From the NCBI GenBank assembly GCA_005786805.1, contig SYCV01000112.1, positions 1-64,000 of the forward strand: 64,000 nt of DNA, written 5' to 3'. This document shows positions 1 through 8,047 of the stretch, one piece after another. Numbering within the stretch: the first letter of the stretch is position 1; every line of letters starts with the position of its first letter. Made by a program: the position numbers and the translations under genes. This DNA comes from Planctomycetia bacterium (GTDB lineage: Bacteria; Planctomycetota; Planctomycetia; Gemmatales; Gemmataceae). A model generated the notes under the pieces. The model did not search any database. It had not been told where the DNA came from and saw nothing but the letters and a program-made list of their open reading frames with translations.

Positions 1-651
1 CTTGTTAACGCATTGCGCTTTCATTTCGCAACATTGAGCACTGTGAATGGTGAATATAGACCTGGAATTGTCCACCGCCTTGACCGTGATACTAGTGGGG
101 TTATTCTGGTCGCCAAGCATGAGCAGACCCATCGGGATTTATCCATGTTGTTTGAGCTTCGCAAGGTGTTCAAGGAATATATCGCGATCACCGCTGGAGT
201 TCTTGACAGGGACAGTGACTATATCGAGGGTAGGATCGCTCATCATCCCATCGACCGTGTGAAAATGACGGTGACTGATGATGTGGATAATGAAGATGCC
301 AAGGAGGCCTGCAGTTATTACGAGGTGATAGAGCGATTTAAAGGTTACACCTATGTAAGGGTTCAGCCTAGAACCGGGCGAACACATCAGATTAGGGTGC
401 ATTTGGCAAGTATCGGGTACCCCGTTTTGGCAGACAAGGTTTACAGCGGGCGTGACTGCATCCACCTGCGGAATTTTGCAAATGATATTTCAGAACAGGA
501 TGATATGTTGCTACTTGGTCGGCAGGCGCTTCATGCATTTCGAGTGCGATTCAAGCATCCGAGAACCAACCAGATTCTGGAAATAAAAGCGCCGATACCC
601 GCAGACATGCAACAAACGCTTGATGCATTGAGATTACATAAGAAAAACTGA
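1..651 (+). CDS. RluA/RluD-family 23S rRNA pseudouridine synthase (5' end missing)
   Basis: The reading frame is open from the first base, so the gene runs in from the left and only its catalytic C-terminal ~216 residues are present; the TTG at 13 is an internal codon, not a start. The family isomerises specific uridines in structured RNA, for RluD-type members in 23S rRNA. Visible motifs are the family signature HRLDRDTSG, whose Asp is the catalytic nucleophile, the 'VNAL.FHF' strand before it, and the RTGRTHQIRVHL motif near the C-terminal third. The S4 domain expected upstream lies outside the window. The stop TGA is 3 nt from the stop of the convergent glyS. Which member of the family this is (RluA, C or D) cannot be decided from this fragment. 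Confidence 0.93.
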   Translation, partial: LVNALRFHFATLSTVNGEYRPGIVHRLDRDTSGVILVAKHEQTHRDLSMLFELRKVFKEYIAITAGVLDRDSDYIEGRIAHHPIDRVKMTVTDDVDNEDAKEACSYYEVIERFKGYTYVRVQPRTGRTHQIRVHLASIGYPVLADKVYSGRDCIHLRNFANDISEQDDMLLLGRQALHAFRVRFKHPRTNQILEIKAPIPADMQQTLDALRLHKKN

Positions 652-654
652 TTT

Positions 655-2250
655 TTATGGATTCAGCAAGGTCCTAAGCTGTTCCTTGACTGCTTGGACC
701 GGTAATCGTTTTTGCTGCAGAGAATCCCTGTCTCGCCAGGTGATGGTGTCATCCTCGTTGGTTTGCCCGTCAATCGTGATGCACACAGGTGTACCTATTT
801 CGTCCTGTCTGCGATATCTCCTGCCGATGGCACCACCATCATCAAAGAAAACAGCGAACTCTTTTTTAAGATCCGAATAAATTGCCTTAGCTTTTTCAGG
901 CAGTCCATCCTTGTTGACGAGGGGAAATATTGCCGCTTTCACAGGTGCGATTCGAGGATTCAATCTAAGTACCACTCTGGTCTCGCCTTCAATTTCCTCT
1001 TCAAAATAGGCTTCACAAAGAAAAGCCAAGGTTCCCCGGTCAGCGCCTGCGGAAGGTTCGATAACATGTGGAATATACCGCTCCCTGGTTTGGTCATTGA
1101 AATACCGAAGGTCTTTGCCGGAGCCTCGATGCTTAGGTTTTCCATCCTCGGATTTTTCAACGACAAGTTCATCCCCAGAGCGGATTAATTTTCCTTCCAT
1201 GTGGCTCTTAAGGTCAAAATCCCCTCGATGGGCAATGCCTTCAAGTTCCCCAAATTCACCAGCGGGGAGGAAAGGGAAAGCATACTCTATATCCGCGGTG
1301 CCACAGGAATAATGGCTTAATTCATCTTTTTCATGGTCACGCAATTGCAATCTTGAGGAGGATAACCCAAGGTCGGTGTACCATTTGTACCTTCGATCAC
1401 GCCAGTATTTATACCATTCAGGTGACTGGCTGGGATGGCAGAAAAATTCAATTTCCATTTGTTCGAATTCGCGTGAACGAAAAGTGAAATTCCTGGGAGT
1501 TATTTCGTTTCTAAAGCTTTTGCCAATCTGTGCGATTCCAAAGGGGATTTTAACGCGGGATGAGTCAACAACATTTTTGAAATTCACAAAGATGCCTTGG
1601 GCGGTTTCAGGGCGTAGAAATGCAGCGCTTTCTTCTCCGCCCATTGCGCCCACGATTGTTTTGAACATCAAATTGAATTCCCTGGGTGGGGTCAAGGTGC
1701 CCAAGGTCTTGGCATCGGGAGCTAATACTTTTTCAAAATCTGTTATCGTGATGAGGGAAACCAAGGGCCCTTCCCATGACAATTCATCCAATGATTTTGC
1801 CCTTAGATTGAAAAATTTGAGTGCTTTTTGTTCCGTTTCCTGGAGTCCCTCATCGCCGCCCGACTGGGTTGCGATGAAAACCCTTTGTTCTTTCGCTGTG
1901 ACCCAACGACCCCGGACCTGGTCATGTCTGTAACGCTTTTTTGATTCCTTGCAGTCCACCATGAAATCATGAAATAAATCATAATGGCCTGAAGATTTCC
2001 ATACCTGGGGGTGCATGATGATGCTGCAATCGATTCCGACCATTTGGTATTCACTTGGAGCACCTTGGGGCGCTAAAAGTTCATTGTGGCCTGAGATCAT
2101 GTCCTGCCACCATGCTTCCTTGATGTTTCTTTTTAATTCCACACCAAGTGGACCATAGTCCCAAAAACCATTGAGTCCGCCATAGATCTCACTTGATTGG
2201 AAAAGAAACCCTCTTCTTTTGCAGAGTGAAACAAGTTTGTCCATGTCCAT
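655..2250 (-). CDS. glyS: Glycyl-tRNA synthetase, dimeric (alpha2) type
   Basis: Charges tRNA-Gly with glycine in the cytoplasm. It is a class II synthetase of the single-chain alpha2 type, not the alpha2beta2 type. Visible are the N-terminal 'KRRGFLFQSSEIYGG' block, 'GFWDYGPLG', 'LRPETAQGIFVNFKN', motif 2 'FRNEITPRNFTFRSREFEQME', 'GIAHRGDFDL' and the motif 3 region 'VIEPSAGADRG', followed by an anticodon-binding domain. I place the start at 2250 because AAGGA (2258-2262) lies 7 nt upstream; an ATG at 2280 has no ribosome binding site. At 531 residues it is longer than the usual ~460; the extra length is an insert after 'SGHYDLFHDFMVDC'. There the C-x2-C zinc pair usual in this position reads CKES, so one ligand is lost. 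No T-box leader was found upstream. Confidence 0.96.
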   Translation of the reverse strand: MDMDKLVSLCKRRGFLFQSSEIYGGLNGFWDYGPLGVELKRNIKEAWWQDMISGHNELLAPQGAPSEYQMVGIDCSIIMHPQVWKSSGHYDLFHDFMVDCKESKKRYRHDQVRGRWVTAKEQRVFIATQSGGDEGLQETEQKALKFFNLRAKSLDELSWEGPLVSLITITDFEKVLAPDAKTLGTLTPPREFNLMFKTIVGAMGGEESAAFLRPETAQGIFVNFKNVVDSSRVKIPFGIAQIGKSFRNEITPRNFTFRSREFEQMEIEFFCHPSQSPEWYKYWRDRRYKWYTDLGLSSSRLQLRDHEKDELSHYSCGTADIEYAFPFLPAGEFGELEGIAHRGDFDLKSHMEGKLIRSGDELVVEKSEDGKPKHRGSGKDLRYFNDQTRERYIPHVIEPSAGADRGTLAFLCEAYFEEEIEGETRVVLRLNPRIAPVKAAIFPLVNKDGLPEKAKAIYSDLKKEFAVFFDDGGAIGRRYRRQDEIGTPVCITIDGQTNEDDTITWRDRDSLQQKRLPVQAVKEQLRTLLNP

Positions 2251-2499
2251 TGAATATTCCTTAAAAGCATTTCCAATCATGAAAATATAGCATGTAAAAT
2301 TTCACTTCCCCTGGAAAAAATCAGAAGCATATACTTTCCAGGATTTTTTCTTGGGATATTAAATGTAATTGTAAGTTATTGTGATTAAAGAAGGGGGAAT
2401 AAAAGTAAAGAATCAAATTACAAGCGTTCAAAGGTATCGATTAATCCGGTCTTTTCAAATATATAGCTAAGTGACGGACCATCCTTGGGAAACATACTG

Positions 2500-4527
2500 T
2501 TACTTCGGGTCACTATTTAAAGTCCAGTTTTCATTGAATAAGCCTGAAATTTTAATTTCTGTCTTGTTTGGTGAGTCCGGGGTGATTTTAAGGATCGCAT
2601 AATCACCCCAACGCGGAAATAAAAGCGCGTTGGTTGCTTTCAAATCCTCTGTTCGAAATGTATGCCCGCTGTTGATCACGATATAATTTTTAATGGAGTA
2701 TGGACTTGGAAAAATAAAAGCAGGCATGTGGTCGGAACTGTTATGGGTTTTGTCTCCCACAACGATGGTGGATTTGTCCCATTTTATAGGTGAGGCCGGC
2801 AGGGCTTTTGCAATCAGGGAATTGGAACCTCCATCACCAAAAAGAATTAAGTTTTTTGTTTCTAGGTCTTTGGCTGTGACCATGGTGTCTTGTTTAATTG
2901 GAAGATCCGCCCTGAAGAAACTAAACCAGTCCTTTTTAAATCGCTCCATTTCAGCCATGGAAGCCTTGTGTATGTTTTCATTCCAAGGTTTTCCAGTTCC
3001 AGTCACGCATAAAAAACCACTTGTGAAAGCGTCATCAATCGGGCCTTGAAGACCATGGGATTTTGATTTAATCGCACTGGTTTTACTTGAATCAACTGTC
3101 CAATCATTTTTTTTGTCCTTGACCAGGATTATTTTACTCAAGCCATCGACAACCATGGGGTATCCGGAAATTTTTTGCCCGTCAATCGAAATGCTGGTCA
3201 TTTTTCCCTGGATGGGGGGCTGACTTTTCCCGCCAGGTAGAGTGATTGAAATTTTTGAGATGTTGGTCGTGTCAATCTGGTAACCTTGGCCATCAAATGT
3301 CGCCTCAACCCGGGAGCGGTCATAGTGCTTGTTCAAGCTGAGAATTTCCACCCAGTCGCATTTGGGATATTTAAGTGTATAGGTGACAAACTTGATTTTG
3401 GCAGGATAAGGTGCCCTGCCCTTTTCGATATGTGGGGCGTAAGCTTCGAATGCTTTTTGTTGCCATTCGGGTGGGAATTTGTGCTCTAAGCCGGGAGCGA
3501 CCAAATGTTTCATCGGGATTTTGAATCCTTCAATGTGTTTTTGCATTAAATCAGCCGCTTGTTTTTGCTTGTCAATTTCGCCAGAGTAAGCAACCACTGG
3601 GATGTTGAAAGCATTTTCCGCGTAAAGATAGGCGTCATAGATGCTCAGGCAGGATTCCTGCTGGGGTGGAAGTTTATCAGGTAGATTCGGGGCATACCCG
3701 TGGGTCGTTGTAAAACCTGCGCCGGGACCCATTACGCACCATCGGTCAGGTTGATGTAACCCCAAATGCCATGTACCCGCGCCTCCCATTGAAAACCCTC
3801 GAACAACAAAGCGGGCATGATCAATCAAATTTTCCCGTCCAAAGCGTTTTTCCTGATTGATGAAATTTTGAATAGCTTCATTGAGGTCGGTTTCCCCCGC
3901 CCAGCGATATGCGTTATTTCCTCTGCCATAAACTGCAAGTTGTATAAAATCCTGTTCCTTGGATAGAGTTTTCTCACCCCTGTTTTCATAAAGAAAATTC
4001 ACCTCGTTGAGTTTTTCGTTCCTGCCATGGAGCACCAAGTGCAAGGGGTATTTTTTTGTTTTGCTTTGGCCATAATCCTTGGGGTAAACAATGGAATATG
4101 CCTGTAAAGAGTCATCAATGATGGAACGGTATGCCCTTACCTGGTTGGAGTTAAAAGTTTCCATCCAAGGGCGCTGGTTGTTTTTTAGTTTGGATGCCCT
4201 GACAAAAGCCTGGTCTGCGATGTGATTCGCTTTTTTAAAAATGTCTTTTTGTTCAAAGTCCTTGGTTTTGACCAACCAATCCAAAGCTTTTATGTAAATC
4301 TCGATTTCGGGTAAATCGTTTTCGTTGGTATTGTTGGTTTTTAGTAAATCAAGTTCCTTGGCCAGCAAATCTCTTTTGGCTATTATCTTCGCAGATTCTT
4401 CCTTGAGGTTGGCTTCTTTTGCTTGTTTGGATTCTTGTGAGAAAGAATCAAAAGGTGCAATCAAATAAATCAGGGGAATAAGAATAAAGAAAAATGAATT
4501 AATCTGCCTAAGACATTTAATAGACAT
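2500..4527 (-). CDS. Secreted alpha/beta hydrolase of the prolyl-oligopeptidase/esterase type
   Basis: A 675-residue exported hydrolase of unknown substrate. Residues 8-25 form a hydrophobic signal segment ending near SFSQE. A predicted helical region (35-110) precedes an alpha/beta-hydrolase domain with 'LHLVLHGRN' (oxyanion strand), nucleophile Ser246 in GFSMGG, a likely acid Asp319 in GEID and a likely His349 in GLEHKFP; all three lie in canonical order. The C-terminal ~290 residues look like beta-rich accessory domains. Similar large secreted esterase/peptidase proteins are common in planctomycetes, where they are thought to act on polymers outside the cytoplasm; that role is inference here. 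The next gene upstream is the small protein at 4580-4831 on the same strand. No clear Shine-Dalgarno is seen before the ATG. Confidence 0.85.
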   Translation of the reverse strand: MSIKCLRQINSFFFILIPLIYLIAPFDSFSQESKQAKEANLKEESAKIIAKRDLLAKELDLLKTNNTNENDLPEIEIYIKALDWLVKTKDFEQKDIFKKANHIADQAFVRASKLKNNQRPWMETFNSNQVRAYRSIIDDSLQAYSIVYPKDYGQSKTKKYPLHLVLHGRNEKLNEVNFLYENRGEKTLSKEQDFIQLAVYGRGNNAYRWAGETDLNEAIQNFINQEKRFGRENLIDHARFVVRGFSMGGAGTWHLGLHQPDRWCVMGPGAGFTTTHGYAPNLPDKLPPQQESCLSIYDAYLYAENAFNIPVVAYSGEIDKQKQAADLMQKHIEGFKIPMKHLVAPGLEHKFPPEWQQKAFEAYAPHIEKGRAPYPAKIKFVTYTLKYPKCDWVEILSLNKHYDRSRVEATFDGQGYQIDTTNISKISITLPGGKSQPPIQGKMTSISIDGQKISGYPMVVDGLSKIILVKDKKNDWTVDSSKTSAIKSKSHGLQGPIDDAFTSGFLCVTGTGKPWNENIHKASMAEMERFKKDWFSFFRADLPIKQDTMVTAKDLETKNLILFGDGGSNSLIAKALPASPIKWDKSTIVVGDKTHNSSDHMPAFIFPSPYSIKNYIVINSGHTFRTEDLKATNALLFPRWGDYAILKITPDSPNKTEIKISGLFNENWTLNSDPK

Positions 4528-4579
4528 GGGATACCAGATTTTTTAGTGGTGAAGTTGATTGCAAGGTTTTGTCGAAAAA

Positions 4580-4831
4580 TTAATCACGCATGGAATCGCG
4601 CAACATGTCGATCGCTTCCTGAGGGCATGTGTCTTCAAGTCGTTTCCCTTTTTTTTCCAGTGATTCGGAGAAACGTATTGCGGTGTCTTGCATTCTTTCG
4701 TGGGTTTCCTCGGACCCCCCGACCAAATAAAAATGCTCGCTGCTGGTGATTCGCTGGTGTTCATCCTTATTGTCCAGACCGAGACCGATAAAGCCCAGGA
4801 TCTTTTCTTTGTCTTTGGATTTTTTCTTCAT
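4580..4831 (-). CDS. Small conserved hypothetical protein (83 aa)
   Basis: A small, highly charged, soluble protein with a Lys-rich N-terminus (MKKKSKDKEK), a central 'SSEHFYLVGGSEETHERMQ' segment and an acidic/helical tail. I recall proteins of this pattern ('..S..F.LVGGS.ETHE.MQ') as conserved hypotheticals in planctomycete genomes, but no function is known to me. An overlapping minus-strand frame (4543-4764) was rejected in favour of this one because this frame carries the conserved-looking motif. It lies 52 nt upstream of the secreted hydrolase and is divergent from greA, so it may start that two-gene transcript. Confidence 0.7.
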   Translation of the reverse strand: MKKKSKDKEKILGFIGLGLDNKDEHQRITSSEHFYLVGGSEETHERMQDTAIRFSESLEKKGKRLEDTCPQEAIDMLRDSMRD

Positions 4832-5127
4832 GTTATCTCAGTTAAACCTCGAAAATCATGCCAAGAATTTAGTTTCGCATGGTTTTTTACAAAAGCAATG
4901 TCACCATGAGATTTTTATAAATATTTTAAAAGAATTTGTGATTTTTATTCAGACTTTAATTTCATTGGTAGGAGATTAAAAAATGATGTAAAAACACCAA
5001 CTTTTAAATAAAAGATGGCATTTTTCAAGTTTCTCATGTTTAATATAACTTAGATTTTAATTTTTGGTAAAAGTCACGATGCGGGGTGTTTACCCGTATG
5101 TGATGCTTATTTGAATGTGGTGATGCA
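4832..5127. other. Divergent intergenic region between the small protein and greA
   Basis: About 300 nt of AT-rich DNA separating two divergent genes, so promoters for both should lie here; I could not pick a convincing -35/-10 pair. The only structure seen is a long-loop inverted repeat, CATGGT (4878-4883) and ACCATG (4903-4908), too weak to interpret. No small ORF with a ribosome binding site was found. Confidence 0.5.
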
Positions 5128-5610
5128 ATGACAATAGAACGAGTTCCCATGACCCGAGAAGGTTATGAAAATCTAATGCTTCAATTGAATCGAATGCAAA
5201 ATACTGAAATGATTGAGATTGCAAAGCGTATTGCAGATGCTCGTGCATTGGGTGATTTGAGCGAAAATGCCGAATACCATGCCGCTCGCGAAGATCAAGG
5301 CATGCTTCAGGCGAGAGTTGATGCGCTAAAAGATAAACTTGCTCGTGCACTCATAGTTGATTTGAGCAGTCTTCCCTCTGACAAGGTTGTATTTGGTGCG
5401 CGTGTTAAAATCAGGGATTTGGATTCTGGTGAAGAGGAAATTTATGAACTGGTCGGCCCTGGTGATGAAGATTATGATAACAACAAAATTTTATCCTCTA
5501 GTCCCCGAGGTCAGGCTTTACTGGGTAAGAAATGTGGGGATACGGTTTCTTTTAAGGTCCCCAAAGGTGTGTTGCGTTATGAAGTGAAGGAAATTTCTTT
5601 TCCATCATGA
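5128..5610 (+). CDS. greA: Transcription elongation factor GreA/GreB family
   Basis: Binds the secondary channel of RNA polymerase and stimulates cleavage of backtracked transcripts. The 160-residue length is typical. Residues 1-75 form the N-terminal antiparallel coiled coil, with the 'ARALGDLSENAEYHAAREDQ' block; its conserved acidic tip (Asp and Glu in 'GDLSENAEY') is the part that coordinates the catalytic metal. Residues 80-160 form the FKBP-like C-terminal domain with 'FGARVKIRDLDSGEEE' and 'ISSSSPRG..LLGKK.GD'-like blocks (here 'ILSSSPRGQALLGKKCGD'). The ATG is preceded by a GGTG sequence. The DUF3500 gene follows 42 nt later on the same strand and may be co-transcribed. Confidence 0.95.
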   Translation: MTIERVPMTREGYENLMLQLNRMQNTEMIEIAKRIADARALGDLSENAEYHAAREDQGMLQARVDALKDKLARALIVDLSSLPSDKVVFGARVKIRDLDSGEEEIYELVGPGDEDYDNNKILSSSPRGQALLGKKCGDTVSFKVPKGVLRYEVKEISFPS

Positions 5611-5652
5611 TTCCTTAAGCTTTTCACTCAACTTTTTTCTGGAGAAATTCAA

Positions 5653-6708
5653 TTGCAATCCTATTCTCGTAATAAATTGTGGGTTAAATCTGGTTTGGTT
5701 TTTTGCTGTGGAATAGTCCTTTTTGCAGCTTTTATTTCAAATGCCGACACTGGAATGCCGACCGCGGGAATGATGGCTAAAGCCGCGAATGCTTTCTCAG
5801 AATCGCTTTCAGCCGACCAGAAAAAAAAGGCGTTATTTTCATTTGAAGATGCCGAGCGTTCGAATTGGAACTTTGTGCCACTTCAGGACAAATCAAAAAA
5901 TCCGACCCGTAAAGGTCTGAGAATGGAAGAGATGTCTGCTGACCAGAAGCAGTTAGCCATGAGTTTGGTGCAGTCTGGAACAAGTAAAGAGGGATTTTCA
6001 CGGGTAAGGGGTATAATGGGCCTTGAGCAGGTCCTGAAAGAAACCGAAAAAAATGGCACAAATGTTCGAAGTTCAGATTGGTATTTTGTTTCAATATTCG
6101 GCAACCCTGACGCCGGGAAAAAATGGGGATGGCGTTTTGAAGGGCACCATTTGTCTCTAAATTTCACGATAGAGGGTGGCAAGGTCGTTAGTGCGACTCC
6201 ATCATTTTTTGGTGCGAACCCCGCTTTGATCATGGATGGTAAACAAAAAGGACAACGCACACTTCCTGAAACAGAGGATTTTGCCAAGAAATTAATTGAG
6301 TCGCTTTCTGATGAACAAAAAAAATCCGCTGGAAAAGGGATGTTGTTTTCAGAAATCGAACAGGGAAAATCCTCAGCCCCATCTTTTCCCAAAGGATTGG
6401 AAAGTGGAGCTCTAAATGTGGATCAGAAGAAAATCGTCAAAGAGATGATCCAAGGTTATTCCAATAGATTTCCACAGGATTTTGCTGAGAAGGAAGTATC
6501 CAGGCTTTCTGGCTCGGATTTTGAGAAAATTGATTTTAGCTTTGCAATGGATAAATCAAAACCCGGTAATCCTTACACATACAGGCTTCAAGGACCTGAT
6601 TTTTTAATTGAGTTCTTGAATATTCAGGCCGATGGAAGTGGTAACCCCTCAAATCACATTCACAGTTCTTGGAGAGCTTCCCAAGGTGATTTTGGTGTCA
6701 GAAAGTAG
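5653..6708 (+). CDS. Exported DUF3500-family protein
   Basis: A 351-residue exported protein of the DUF3500 family; its biochemical role is unknown to me. Residues 11-31 (LVFCCGIVLFAAFISNADT) form a signal peptide or anchor. The family hallmark is seen in 'WYFVSIFGNP', 'WGWRFEGHHLSLNFTI' and 'ATPSFFGANPA'. The pattern 'LSADQK', 'MSADQKQLA', 'LSDEQKK' and 'LNVDQKK' recurs four times, marking repeated helical segments. The start is a TTG at 5653: GGAG (5641-5644) lies 8 nt upstream and no in-frame ATG fits better. A strong terminator follows at 6736-6770. Confidence 0.85.
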   Translation: MQSYSRNKLWVKSGLVFCCGIVLFAAFISNADTGMPTAGMMAKAANAFSESLSADQKKKALFSFEDAERSNWNFVPLQDKSKNPTRKGLRMEEMSADQKQLAMSLVQSGTSKEGFSRVRGIMGLEQVLKETEKNGTNVRSSDWYFVSIFGNPDAGKKWGWRFEGHHLSLNFTIEGGKVVSATPSFFGANPALIMDGKQKGQRTLPETEDFAKKLIESLSDEQKKSAGKGMLFSEIEQGKSSAPSFPKGLESGALNVDQKKIVKEMIQGYSNRFPQDFAEKEVSRLSGSDFEKIDFSFAMDKSKPGNPYTYRLQGPDFLIEFLNIQADGSGNPSNHIHSSWRASQGDFGVRK

Positions 6709-6735
6709 AACTTGTTACTTTTGACGGTTTTTTCG

Positions 6736-6770
6736 ACACCAGTCGGTTTTTTCGACTGGTGTTTTTTTTT
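6736..6770 (+). terminator. Rho-independent terminator of the greA/DUF3500 transcript
   Basis: Arms acaccagtcg (6736-6745) and cgactggtgt (6753-6762) pair perfectly over 10 bp with a 7-nt loop. The 3' arm runs directly into a tract of eight further T residues (6763-6770). It lies 27 nt after the DUF3500 stop codon. Confidence 0.93.
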
Positions 6771-6968
6771 GATATGATATCAATTACAAATTTTATTTAA
6801 AAAAGTGCTTTAATTAATGGTTATTTGAATAATCTTTGATGGTTTTAATAAGTGGCATATGATTTGCATGATAAATAAATTAGTCGAACATTAAATTTTC
6901 TTAATTTGGAATATTGTTTTGCCCAAAACATGAATTTCAAATAAGAGAATTTACTCGACTAGCGATTA

Positions 6969-6997
6969 AATAGGGGTTTTCGCCCAAAACCCCTATT
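6969..6997. repeat. Perfect 12-bp inverted repeat, possible minus-strand terminator
   Basis: Arms aataggggtttt (6969-6980) and aaaacccctatt (6986-6997) are exact reverse complements around the 5-nt loop cgccc. It lies 48 nt downstream of the stop of the minus-strand amidase gene, so it could end that transcript, but the T-tract expected on the minus strand after the hairpin is short (TTTAA). It could also be a protein-binding site. Confidence 0.5.
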
Positions 6998-7044
6998 ATC
7001 CTTTCATAAAGCTTATTCTTAAAATGAATCTGTTTTATTGATAA

Positions 7045-7944
7045 TTAAATCGAATTTTTACTGTTCCAACGGCTTGAAATGCCTTTATAAAAGTCAACTC
7101 TTCTATCCCTGAAAAATGGCCAGTTTCTTCTGGTTTCCTCGATTAATTTCCTCGAGCAGCTTGACACTATCACTTCTTCATTTTGCGAATCCGATAAATG
7201 AAGATAACTTCCATAGGTGTTTAAAACATGGGAGTTACCCCAAAATTCTAGCCCACCTCCCATACTGTTTTTTTCGAAACCTGTCCTGTTTACCGCTGCG
7301 ATATATATTCCATTTGCGATTGAATGTGATCGATGCATGGTTAACCAGGCATCTGTCTGGGATTTACCATAAATTTCCTTTTCATGGGAATGCCAGCCAA
7401 TTGCGGTCGGATAGAAAATGATCTCAGCGCCTTCTAGTGCTGTCAACCTTGCTGCCTCAGGATACCATTGATCCCAGCAAACTAGGACACCCACTTCAGC
7501 AAATGGAGTTTTGAAAGATTTAAAACCCAGGTCTCCGGGTGTGAAATAATATTTTTCATAAAAAAGGGGGTCATCGGGAATATGCATTTTACGATAAATA
7601 CCAATGATATTTCCATCGGGGCCAATGACGACAGCGGTGTTGTGATATAGGCCTGGAGCTCGTTTTTCAAAAATTGAACCAATTACAACGCAGCTATTTT
7701 TCTTGGCACATGCCGCCAGGGCGTCGGTTGTGGGACCGGGAATCGGTTCAGCGTGTTCAAAAAAGGATGGGTCTTGTACTTGACAAAAATACGGTGTCAG
7801 AAAAAGTTCCTGAAGGCAAACTATTTGTGCACCTTGGTTCGCGGCTTGATCAATCCCTGAAATCGCTTTTGAGAGATTCGCTTTGGAATCTTGATGGCAT
7901 TTCATTTGAATCAAGCCAATCTTGAAAATATCATCTTGTAGCAT
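7045..7944 (-). CDS. aguB: Carbon-nitrogen hydrolase, probable N-carbamoylputrescine amidase
   Basis: Nitrilase-superfamily amidase. The family member AguB hydrolyses N-carbamoylputrescine to putrescine, CO2 and ammonia in the agmatine route to polyamines. The 299-residue length is right, and the catalytic triad is seen: Glu46 (CLQELF), Lys119 (YRKMHIPDD) and Cys156 (LVCWDQWYPEAAR). 'DQWYPEAAR' and 'KMHIPDDP.FYEKYYFTPGD' are characteristic of the AguB branch. No agmatine deiminase (AguA), the usual partner, lies in the window, so the substrate is assigned from sequence signature only; another omega-amidase substrate remains possible. The upstream region (7945-8047) is shared with the divergent UDG gene. 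Confidence 0.88.
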   Translation of the reverse strand: MLQDDIFKIGLIQMKCHQDSKANLSKAISGIDQAANQGAQIVCLQELFLTPYFCQVQDPSFFEHAEPIPGPTTDALAACAKKNSCVVIGSIFEKRAPGLYHNTAVVIGPDGNIIGIYRKMHIPDDPLFYEKYYFTPGDLGFKSFKTPFAEVGVLVCWDQWYPEAARLTALEGAEIIFYPTAIGWHSHEKEIYGKSQTDAWLTMHRSHSIANGIYIAAVNRTGFEKNSMGGGLEFWGNSHVLNTYGSYLHLSDSQNEEVIVSSCSRKLIEETRRNWPFFRDRRVDFYKGISSRWNSKNSI

Positions 7945-8047
7945 CGTTTTATAACAACCCGAAACCTGTTGAAATTGTAAAATGATTTATGAATCAATAA
8001 TGATAAACTATTAAAAAAGCTTTGATAAGTATTGGAATAGGTCCGTA

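Larger units (their letters stand above)
6709..7044. other. Convergent intergenic region with two hairpins
   Basis: This 336-nt AT-rich region separates two convergent genes. It holds a textbook plus-strand terminator (6736-6770) and a second, perfect 12-bp inverted repeat (6969-6997), both listed separately. No coding sequence or RNA gene could be recognised in the remainder. Confidence 0.6.

Noticed and set aside
1376-1933. 185-residue plus-strand frame inside glyS
   Set aside because: Antisense to conserved glyS motifs; no independent evidence.
2251-2499. T-box leader for glyS
   Set aside because: The minus strand lacks the conserved TGGNACCGCG box and a terminator/antiterminator pair.
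4543-4764. Overlapping minus-strand frame beside the 83-aa gene
   Set aside because: It shares most of its sequence with the 4580-4831 frame, which has the better conserved-looking protein.
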